Positions 1 to 12,000 of a DNA stretch of 64,000 nt are shown here, piece by piece. The stretch covers positions 25,917,636 through 25,981,635 of the forward strand of contig JAFMSR010000009.1 in NCBI GenBank assembly GCA_022818135.1, in the 5' to 3' direction. A program made the position numbers and the translations under genes. The notes beneath the pieces were generated by a model, which saw nothing but the letters and a program-made list of their open reading frames with translations, ran no database searches and was not told where the DNA came from. The DNA is from Saxidomus purpurata. Its lineage: Eukaryota; Mollusca; Bivalvia; Venerida; Veneridae. Numbering within the stretch: the stretch's first letter is position 1; every line of letters begins with the position of its first letter.

Positions 1-27
1 TATTAACTTAATTACTCCATTTTGCAG

Positions 28-3000
28 AGAAACATTGATGAAGTCAGCAAAGGGACAGATAAGAACACCAGTTCTCGTTGGATATGCAGATTCTATAATC
101 AGGGAGAAAGGTATCTCACTTTTCATGTTTTTGTGACACAAAACTTATTTATCTATTCACCATAGAAGTGTATCATGGCTTGAGCCTTCTTTAAAAACGA
201 GAAGTTGTCCAGTATCTCAAGACAACACTCAAAGAGGCCCTCCCTGAAACTGGTGTCGAATTAAATAACTTCAAAAACATAAATAATAGAATATTTGAAA
301 CCGAAAGTATTATTACTTAACCTAAATGTTTGAGCTTTACATTCCAGTCATCATCGGTAAAATCAGTGTTTTAAAATACTGCAGTACCAAAATGTTCAAT
401 AACTTATGTAAAGTTGTTGTTGTACAATTAATGGTTGGATAGCGATTTATGCGGAAGGTCTCAATATATGTTGATTATTTGTGCTAAAATGAGACATTTT
501 TCGACCTATGTTGTTCTTTAAAATTGTATTTATTTATCATTGTACGTTCATTGAACACATTATTTGTTGTTGGAGAATATAATCTGATAGATGTAGGGAG
601 TGTCACTTTTACTCAGAGTGAAAAAGATGCAGTCTCATATATAGACTGTTGTACAGTATACTCCGTATAGAACAACATGGTATGTAGAGAAATACCGGAT
701 ATAAGGAACAAATTTAGATTTTTTTCCTTATTCATTTAATAAGAAAATGCTATAATATGGATATAACATACTCAAGACATGAAGAACAAACTAAAATGGT
801 TCCAAGGTGTTGGATATATACCAAGTTTACTGTAATATTGTGTTTCTGTTGTTTCAGGAAAGGTGTGTGATACAGATTCCGATATAAAAGATGAATACAT
901 GCAGCAAAAAGTTCTTGCTGAGCAAGGAACTATTCACATAGCTAACAAAGTGGTATGTATACCGTTAGATATCTGGGTATTTGTAGTGAATTAAACCTCA
1001 CCCTGCTGGTATGTATACCATTAGATATCTGGGTATTTGTAGTGAATTAAACCTCACCCTGCTGGTATGTATACCGGTAGATATCTGGATATTTGTAGTC
1101 AATTAAACCTCACCCTGCTGGTATGTATACCGGTAGATATCTGGATATTTGTTGTCAATTAAACCGCATACCCTGCTGGTATGTATACCGGTAGATATCT
1201 GGATATTTGAAGTCAATTAAACCTCAGCCTGCTGGTATGTATACCGGTAGATATCTGGATATTTGAAGTCAATTAAACCTCACCCTGCTGGTATGTATAC
1301 CGGTAGATATCTGGATATTTGTTGTCAATTAAACCTCATACCCTGCTGGTATGTATACTGGTAGATATCTGGATATTTGAAGTCAATTAAACCTCAGCCT
1401 GCTGGTATGTATACTGGTAGATATCTGGATATTTGAAGTCAATTAAACCTCAGCCTGCTGGTGGCAAGTGATTCAGCACATAAGTTGAAATTAGGATCTG
1501 TGGTATGTGTATGGAACTGTTAGTGAAGCAGATTGAGTTGCAGCTTAAGACTTTTCTCCTTCTTACTCTTAGATTATCCTTACAATGAGAGCTCTTTTCT
1601 GTCTCAATGGAATACAGTCTAACTTGTCTGTAAGTTGTCACCCGAGGGATGCATGAAATATGGTCAGTTAGAGGTGTGTCTTGCGTAAAGCTGGCAAAAA
1701 AGAATATACAGTCGATACTGTGTTAAAGACCACCTGCGAATAAAGACCATCTGAGAGAAATCATTCACTATCAAAATATTGTGCAGACACCTGTCAACAA
1801 AGACCATTAGAGAGTGGTCATTATACACAGATATGACTATATACAGTCAGACCTGTGACCAAAGACCCCTGACCGGACAGGTGGTCTGATCATTCACAGC
1901 TCATTTCACTGTATCTCAGTACTGCACTGTTTTCGCGCTGTTGGGTCTTTTATTCGCAGGATGGTCTCTATTCAGAGGTGGTCTTAAACACAGGTTTGAC
2001 TGTATCAGTATTGGCTGCTTATTTCAGATGGCCACTGAGGTGACCACTATCACATGTTCAACTGTATAGTCACAGATAGGTTAAGTCAAGATGTCAAAAC
2101 GGAGGTTTTACTGGAAAAAAAATATCTGTTTTCTTTATTCCAGCTTTTCAGTGAGTTACAGCTGCAAGGGGAGGCAATTGTATCTGATATTGTAAATGCA
2201 AGGGGAGACAGTGAAGAGCACACAAAGGGAGTTAATTTCTTCTTAGAGAAAACTGGCATGGCAGATAACATCGGAAGCGAGAGAAATGTTTCAAATATGG
2301 CAGGAAGTGGCAGGGAAATGATGAAATTCCAGCCAGGTTCTGAAAAAGATGATAAGTTTGAAGATGCTCCTAGCTATAATTTCACTAGTAGTAGCAAACC
2401 GGAGTACCAGGACCTTGTTATGGCTCAGATGATTGAAGCTATCAAAGAAAACAGAAAGGTCTTTGATTTCAAATTCATCGGACAGAAAAGGTATGTTATT
2501 TTCTTTGTGTTTAACACTAAGTGGAATAGAAAACAAATGAAACACAATTTTTTATCAAGTAAATGAAAACTATGGGTTTCAACTGAACTGATGTTTGGAG
2601 TTGAAAAGAAAAGTAAAAAAAGACAAATACATGTACATTATACACAATGATACATTATACAATTATAGACAAATTTTAAGGTCAATATATAGTTTTGCGG
2701 ACCTGTTAAAAGTGATATTGAACGAGGACAAAGTCAGAGGTCAATATCATTCTTTTACAGGTCTGCAAAACTATATATTGACCGAAACATTAGTCTAAAA
2801 TTATTATATCGTATACCTCATAAAAAGTAGTGAAAATTACATCAAAATATGGAAATGACATCTGAAATCTGTGCAGGTCTACACATCATTTTCCAGGTCT
2901 ACACATACTTTTGCGGACCCAGCACGTGAGCTCTATTGGCCAATTAGGATTAAGTATTTGTGATGGGTATACAATATATCATGATTTTGACAAGTATTAT

Positions 3001-6000
3001 GTTCCTTCTACTATATGCATAAATACGGTAAACTCTGTATATCATGAACTGCTTGGGAACATTTGAATTTGTTTGTTATATCCTGAGTATTTTTTTATTA
3101 TCCTTACCAAAAGCAGAGGGATATAGTTTTGGCATTGTTTGTCTCCCCATCTGTCTGTCCTGAGCCATAACTAAAGAACCAATAGATAGAATTTCATGAA
3201 ACTTAAAATAAGTATACAATAGCATAATGCAGCTGCACACATGCAACTTTCGTCAGGATTGGCATAGTATCTCAGATAATGAGTATGGCCATAAGTTCTC
3301 AGATGAGCTTAATTAGGGGCTTGATCAGATTAGTTCTTCAAGAGATTTAGCAAAACTTGTAATATTAAACTATGTTTACATTCTAGTACCTTCATTTCTT
3401 TACTAATCCTAAAATAGTTAGAGAAAATGTGTATGACAATAATATCTAGGATGCGTTCAATTATGAGCTTGATCAGATTAGTTCTTCCAGAGTTATGGCC
3501 CGTTATTTAACAAAAAATCATGCCCCAGGAGTGTTGTCAAAATTGACCACGCCCACCAGATGGGGGAGTCCTTTGTCTGTATTTAGAGTTATAGAAATTA
3601 TAGCAACCAGCGACTTACCAAGCAACCAGTGACTTCCTTAGTAACCAGTGACTTCCCCTTAAAACAAAGTGACTTCCCCAAGCAACCAGTGACTTTCTTA
3701 GCAACCAGTGACTTCCCCTAGCAACCAGTGACTTCCTTAGCAACCATTGCTATCCAACAAACAGTGACTTCCCATAGCAACAATTTAGTCCCATAGCATC
3801 CAGTGTTTTCCCCTAGCAAAAATGTTGTAATGTTGAACAACTTTTACTTCGTCTTAAACAAGATCATCCTGCCAACTGGATTTAAATGTACCTTCAAAAT
3901 GTTTATATTTCTGCTGAATGTTTCAGGGAAGAACTTGATGGACCAGCCATGCTGATTGATGGAACGACTTTAAAGTGGTGCTGTAATGGATCAGACAGTA
4001 ATTGTAAATGCAGTGACAAAGTGCTTAAGGAAGTGTTTGTTCTTATCACGGGTAATGCAAGGGAGATAATCAGAAGTTACACCAAACTTGAAAACGTCGG
4101 AACAACAATGCTCAGATACTCTTGGATGGTAAAATTTTTAATTTTTTTGGTTATAAAAAAACAAACGCATGGAAAACATTGTATATTACTAATGTAGTTC
4201 TTTGGCCAGTTTGATGTAAATAGTCTTCTATGATGACATAGATTCCAGCTTGCTGATTTTGATTTCTGTATCTTCTTTCTTTTTTACTTTCCTTTTTTGT
4301 CTAATTTTTTTGCACAGTGAGTGATTGCTTGGTGTCCACCATCTTTTTGTTTGTCTGTTGTATGTCTGCATTTTTCATTTGATCTTCATGAAACTTGGTA
4401 AAATTGACTGCCTTGATAAAATCTAGGTCAAGTTTGAATATGGTTTATCTGGGGTAAAAAACTTGGTCACAGGGTCAAATCATAGAAAAACCTTGTGTAT
4501 GCAATAGAGTTTACATTTTTCATTGGATCTTCATGAAACTTGGTCAGTGGCATTGCCTTGATAAAATCTAGGTCATGTTTGAACATGGGTCATCTGCGGT
4601 AAAAACTAAGTCACAGTGTCAAATCATAGAAAAACCTTGTGTATGCAACAGAGGTTGCAATTTTCATTGGATCTTCATGAAACTTAGTCAGAATGACTAT
4701 CTTGATAAATACTAGATTGAGTTTTCATATGGGTCATCCGGGATTAAAAATTAGATCACAAGGTCAAATCATAGAAGACCCTTATGTTTGCAATATAGGT
4801 TGCATTTTTCATTGGATATTCATAATACTTAGACTGACAGACTGACCATGATAAAATTTAGATCGAGTTTGAATATGGGTTATCTGGGTTAAAAATTAGG
4901 TTGCAGGGTCAAATTATAGAAAACCTTTGTGTATGCAATTGAGGTTGCATTTGAATCTTAATGAAACTTGGTGAGAATGATAGTCTTGGTGAAATCTAGA
5001 TTGAGATTGAATATGGATTATCTTGGGTTAAAAATTAGGTAATAGGGTCAAATCATAGGAAAAAACCTTGTGTAAGCAATATAGGTTGCATTTTTCAATA
5101 GATCCTCATGAAACTTGGTCAGTATGATTGTCTTAATGAAATGTAGGTCAAGTTTGAATATGGGTCATCTGAGGTAAAAAAAAAAACACCTTGGGTTTGC
5201 CATACAAGTGACAACTGCAACCCAATCATAATAAAAATTGGTCAGAATGTTGATTTGAATTGCGTGGGATTAAAAACTAGGTCACCAGGTTAATTCCAAC
5301 GAAAACCTTGTTGGTACTCTAGAATCATCATGGAAATTGGTTAGAAGGTTTGTCTTGTCAAGGTCAAACAGAATGTTTGTGTTATGTTTATGCTATATAG
5401 TTCAGGATTGAAGTTTGGTCACATATCGTCATAAGTATGTTGCAGGTGAGCGATACAGGGCCATCTTAGCCCTCTTGTTGTACTAATGTTTAACTTGTTA
5501 CTTTTACTGCTCTTGTTCTGTCTTTCACTTGTAGAGAGTATCTGTTTCTAAAGCTACTTCCTGTCTTTCATTTGTAGAGAGTATCTGATTCTAAAGCTAC
5601 TTCCTGTCTGTAATTCTTGCTGTAAATGTCTTCTGTATATTGTGTTCTGTATTTCTGTCTTTCACATTTAGAGGGTACCCGAAAAACCACCGCTACCAGT
5701 CCCAAGACCTCGTAGACATTGTTTTTATTTTATGGATGACAATGGTAAAAAAACACTTACATTTTAATTTCTTTACAATACATTGAGAGCTCTTGCTTGC
5801 CTACCTTTTCTGACATATTTCTTTTGTTATGTTTTAATCTAGATATTTACTTTTGAAGAGCTCTTATTTGACCGTGTTTTCAGACCTGTTTGGAACAGGG
5901 AGATCAATTTATTATTTCCTTTAACAGTGAAAATGAAAATTTTCAAGAATATTTTCAAATTATCGCATCTATAGAAGGATGATTATCGCGTTATTTGAAA

Positions 6001-9000
6001 ATGAGTAGTTACTGTAAATCACTTTGTGTTTGTGAGACTAAAATTTCATGATTTTTTTATCTCTAGATTAATTCATGAAACCATGAAATTGCAAACAAGT
6101 GTTCCCATATATTCCTAATATCATTCATTGCAAGGGGACTTTGAAATAATTATGGAAATGATGAATTTGAGAACAAGTGCTCTCAGGGGAATAAAAGTTA
6201 AAAAATATAGTTGTTGCGAATATTTCATTATTTACAGTAATTGTTAAAACCCTGGTGGTTTTGGCTAAAAATTCTATGTTTACCTTTTGACAGAAAATGA
6301 TTAGATATCAAACAGTGTAGATCATGATCAGCATATAAATTGTCTATACTGACCTAAAAATAAGGAATACATATTCCTGGTTGCTGTTTCCAGCAATATA
6401 GGGGCTGAACCCTATTGCACCATATAAATGTATATTAACATTGTAGGTATTTTGTTGCCAAGGGAGACTGTATACATACCAATGTTGTTTAAGAGTCGTG
6501 GACCTGGCTACTTCACTGAATCATGGCTATTGTCAACCCAGCCTGTACTTGAAGGGAGAGCTAAAGTGAAATTTACATTCACAGGATTTGCCACACATGT
6601 GCCAGATTTTTCAGAACAGTGCCAAGAGATAGAGGTATGAGAACATTTGAATAACAGATAGGGGTTTGAGAAACTTGAATTAAAGATGGAGGTATATTAA
6701 GTTTGAAGAAATCTGAATAAAAGATTGAAATTTGTGAAGTTTGAATAAGAGTTGGGAGTTTTAGAAATTCGAATAAGAGATGGATGTTTGTGAAGTTTGA
6801 ATTAAAGTTGGGGTTTGAGAAATTTGAATAAGAGATGGAAGTTTGTGAAGTTTGAATAAGAGTTGCATGGGGAGTTGAGAAACTTGAATAAGAGATGAAA
6901 GTTTTTGAGGTTTGAATAACAGAGAGGGGTTTTAGAAATTTGAACTAAAGATGGAAATTTGTGTAGTTTGAAGAACAAATAGAGATTTGTGAAGTTTGAA
7001 TAAGAGTTGGGGGTTTGAGAAATTTGAATAAAAGATAGAGATTTGTGTTATATTTTGAAGGAGAGATAGAATTTGAATATCTCGTAGCCATATGAATACT
7101 GTTCATTGCGTAATGTTTGTGTGACGTAAATTTCATGCTCATTTTGATAGCACACAGTCTTCTTCCTAAATTCAAAATTTCATGGCAATAGTCTTCTGTT
7201 AATACAAATATTGTGTGTGCGAAATGAATCTTTCCAGGAACTTCTGTACCAGCTAAGTGAGGTAATTCACTTAAAATGGGGAAAATTAAATCATTGCAAT
7301 ACTATTCAATTTACAGTACTGTGTTTATGATTTAGGATAACTTTGCTCAGAAAGAGGCTCAGACACTGTGCTCTCTGGAGGCGAAAGCTTTGCTAGATTA
7401 TGCTGTGGTCAAAGCGTCTTTGGAACACCGAGAAGTCAGGGAAGAGCCAGTTGTACAGACAGACGAGGAAATCTTCAAGGAAGCCAATCCTGGTGTAAGT
7501 TGTTCTGATCTTATGTTGAAGGAATCTTAGCCATGCAGTGCAAAAGTCAAATGCCGATAAATTTTCTGTTATCAATATGCAGTAAACTCCATTTATAACA
7601 AACTCCTTGGGACAATTTAAATTTGCATCTTATATCCCAAGTTTGTTATATCCATATAAAGAAAAAAAACTCAGGCAGAGAAAATTTGTTCCTTATATCT
7701 GTACTTTTGCTTTATCCGGAGTTGTTATATACAGAGTTTTTGTGTCGCCCTTTCGGAGAAAAGGCGATACATAGGGATCACTTTGTCTGTCTGTATGTCA
7801 CAAAAACTTCAAGTTTGCTCTAACATTGCCATTTCTCAAAGGTCCATTACTAATACCAAATTGAATTTTCTGGAATTGTAACAAGGAAATACAGTTTGAA
7901 ACTGGCGTCTAAAACTTAGCCTTTCAGTTTTCCCTGTTTGAAATTCTGCTGCAGAAAAACCGTTGAATGTTTTTGTATTTCCTTAGATTGACCTGGGTGG
8001 TCTTTTTGTCCTATTTTCGTTTATTGCATGATGTCAACTGTCAGAAATGTACGTTGCAGGTCACTGGAAGTGAAATTCCTTCAAATTTCTCTATAAATAG
8101 GCATGCTTAATCATATACACCCTATTTACAGCCTCTATCTGTGAGATTTTTGGGAAATAACAAAGATTTTTGAAAACTGGAAAACCTCCTTTCGTTTTAG
8201 AAAATGCAAAATACAGTAGAAGCTCAAAATTTCAGACGGCCTTCGGGCTTAAAGACCATAATGATGGCTTAATTTTAAGATGCAGTGTGTTTAATACAGT
8301 AACATTTCGTATATTTCAGTTTTATTACCATGCCCATGTTATTGGAAGATTGCAGTTGCTGTGTGAATCCTTTATTCATGAATCGAAGCGTCGAAAATTA
8401 GGCAATGGTTTTGTTTGTGTGTGTGTATTAGACCTATGGAAGGTAACAATCAGCCTTAACTGTACTTACTGTTAGATCAACCACACCTTATAATTCAGAA
8501 ATAATATATGTGTCCCTGTTTTTTGTTGTTGAATAAAATGCAGTCAGGAGTTTTGATGCATATAGTAATTGAATATTTAGCACAAGTGATTTAAATTTTT
8601 GCATTCGAATGTCTGACTGTATTTTATACAACAATGAAATATTGGTACATATATTTATTATTTTGATTCAAACACATCATTTTCTTTGAAAACTATCTCA
8701 AGCTGTCTTGATGTATTTGCCACGGATAACTGTAAATTAGGTTATTTTGCATGTAGAAAATTTCGCAATTTATGTTAAATTCCAAAAAGAAAATTTTCTG
8801 AAAGAAGATCTACCGATAAGTGAACTGAATCATTCGTAAGATATATAGCTCACCTGGCACTTGGGTGCTAGGGTGAGCTTTTAGGATGGATGATGATTGT
8901 GACTGTTGACCGTCGACATTTTGCTTCAAAAGACATCTCTAAAACCACTAGGCCATTGTTGATTTAACTTGGCAGGGATGCTCCTTGCATGAAGCTCTAC

Positions 9001-12000
9001 TATAATTCTTCAAAGAATTACATTCCTCGCATAACTCTGGTTGCTTTGGCAACAAATAGGAAAAACTTCAAAAATCTTCTTCTCTAAAACTGCAAGGCCT
9101 AAAGCTTAGCTATTTGGCATGTAGCATTGCCTAGTAGACCTCTACCAAGATTGTTCAAACCATGCCCCTTTGGTCCATATTCGCCCTGCCCTTGGGGTCA
9201 CTTCTTTTACATAGACATATAGGAAAACCTGAAAAAATCTTCTCCAAAACTACAAGGTCTAGAGCTTAAATGTTAAGTGTGTAACAATGTTTAGTGGACC
9301 TCTTCAAAGTTTGTCCAAATCATGCCTCCGGGGTCAAAATTGACTGCCTGTGGAGGCGGGGGTCACTTGGTATAGGAAAAACTTGAATGTCGTCTCAAAA
9401 ACCACAAGGCCTAGAGCTTTAAGATATTTGATATGTAACATTGTCTAGTGTTCCTTTACCAAGTTTGTTCACAACATGCCCAATGGAGCAAAATTGTCCA
9501 AGCAGTTGTGTGGGGAAGGGTTGTCTTTTATATAGAGTTATTTGAGAAACCTACCTTCCAATGTGCTCCTTAGTCTTAGAATAACAAACACTGACTTACC
9601 ATTAGCTACCACTGACTACCATAGCAAACAGTGACTTCCTTAGCAACTACTGACTCCCTTAGCAACTATTTACTTCCTTTAGTAAGGTAAGTGCACTGGT
9701 ACTTGGATGAGCAATATAGGGCTGTCATGGCCATCTTGTTTAATTAGCAAAGTGGGAAATTCCCTGAAAATGGCAGAAATTAAATCAGCATGAACATTAA
9801 CAAATTCACAGTTTTAGTGATAAGGAAAAGGAATATATAGTATTTGGAAACATTTGCCAGTCTAGTCATCATATCCATTCATTTTCAAAGTAAACATCAA
9901 TGGAAAAGGTTTAGTTTTAACATTCAGTATTATCATTGTAGGCATTTCTTGACTTACCTGAGGATAATCATGTTGCTGATGAAAGTGATGACCCTGCTGA
10001 TGAAAGTGATGACCCAGCTGAGAAAAGTCACTTGAATCTGACACCTAAACAAACATTACTAAGGCAGCTATACACAGAAATGAATATCTTGCGTTTTCGG
10101 CCATTTCTAGCTTTAGAGCCGAGTAAATCTGAGTCAAAATTTGTCATACTGTAAGTAAACATGTATCCTTATAGTTTTACTGTAAATGTTTTTTTTTGGT
10201 ACAAGGTTTTTATTTTTGCATTTAAAGCACTTTGTGAGCTCATCAAACTCACTGGAATATCAAACAAACAATGATTATTACATTGTATATAAAATATGTT
10301 GCTACATGAAATAGAAAATTGAAAAATCACAAAATAATCAACTCGCAAATATAAAAACTTGTTCAGTAATTGACTTTTAGGTACACTTTAGACTGATTTT
10401 GCTCAGTGCTTGTGGACAAAAAAAACTGACTATTCCAGATAAATTTTCTTAATGTTATAAGGCTTTTTCTTTATGTCTAGATCTCAAAGAATCTAGGGTT
10501 CTGACTTTCTCTTACTGTAGGATTAAGGGTATGTACTCTTTTTTTTCAGGCTTACCTTGCTGCAGACTGGTATTGACAGTGTAGTTGGTTTTGCTCATGT
10601 ATTGGCCAAACATCTTGGACTGGTTCAAGTGAAGGAAGTGAAAGAAGCAGACGGTACACATAAACGGGGAAAAGGAAACAAAAATAAAGCAAAGGTACAA
10701 TAAAGTAAAAATGACTGTGTTTTAGCTGTTTGGGTGGAAAGCGATTTGCAACGAGACATCATGTCTTTGTTCATCACTCAACAATTCTACAGGAGAAGTA
10801 TAATGAGAACAAAAATTCCATTCTAATTATCATTTTAAGTACAAAGGTGTGATATAGACTAATTTTTTTACAAATTTTTACCAACTTTGAATGTGCAGCA
10901 TTTAAGCACCTGAATCTCTACTGCACAGGTAAAGAGATTGGCGTAGCTGTTAATGAAGAAGTCTTTAGACCTTTTCAGCTGATTTTCTGGTAACCTTAGT
11001 GTATTGGCTCAGGGCGAGGTACGGTGACCATGCTCTATCTGATGTACATGATGTCTGTCATAATGTATGTCCATTCAAGACATGATCTTCTCTGAATTAA
11101 AACATAGATGGAAGTGGATTAAACCCAGGTCAGATTTAATGATCAAGATTCAACGGCCAATGGATTCCTTAATACTCCATTACAAGAGGTGTTCAAAGAA
11201 TTACATGGCATGCCGTACTCTGGTTGTCATGGCAATGCTGCAGGTAAAACTTCAAAAACTGCATGGCAGGTACTTAGTTCTTTGGTATGAATTGTCCAGT
11301 GAAGGGTTAGCAAGTTGGCCCATCAGGGACTGATTTGCTAAACGTTAATTGAGCAAATTTTGAACCCCCCCCAATCAATTTACCATTTTGAAAGGGGTTT
11401 TTTTTTTTTTTTTTCATCTGAGATAGGGCACACCTTTTTGCTCATCATAACGTCTGGGATGTGCTTTTAGGATCAGTGAATGTCAGGCATCAGTTAAACA
11501 TCTTCCCCAACATGCTGCAAACATCATTTACTAAACAAATTTGACCAAACTATATAGGGATGTTCCTTGCATGAAGTTCTACAAAATTGTTGGAACAATT
11601 CAATTCCATGCAGATCTCTTGATGCTATTAGAATATCTTTAAAAATCTTCATCTCTGAAACCACAAGGCCTAGAACTTAGATATTTGGCATGTAGCATTG
11701 TCTAGTAGACCTCTACCAAGATTGTTCAAATTATGACCTCCAGATCAAAATTGACCTCGCCAGGGGGGTCACTTTCTCAAAAACCACAAGGTCTGTTGCT
11801 TAGATATGTGGTATGTAACATTTTCTAGTGGACCTGTACTAAGTTTGTTCAAATCATGCACCTGTGGTCAAAATTGATCACACCCTGAGGCTCACTGGTT
11901 TTCATATAGACTTGTACAGGAAAAAGATTACAATATTTTTCTTAACCACAAGGCCTAGAGCTTAGATGTGGCATTGTCAAAAAGGCCTGTTCCAAGTTTG

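Noticed and set aside
2054..2143. ATG start for a 170-residue protein
   Set aside because: The frame before 2144 is intron; the acceptor TTTATTCCAG and the phase match make 2144-2490 an internal exon.
8170..8319. N-terminal part of a 101-codon reading frame
   Set aside because: Only 8320-8442 is supported as exon; the upstream part lies before the acceptor and is intron.
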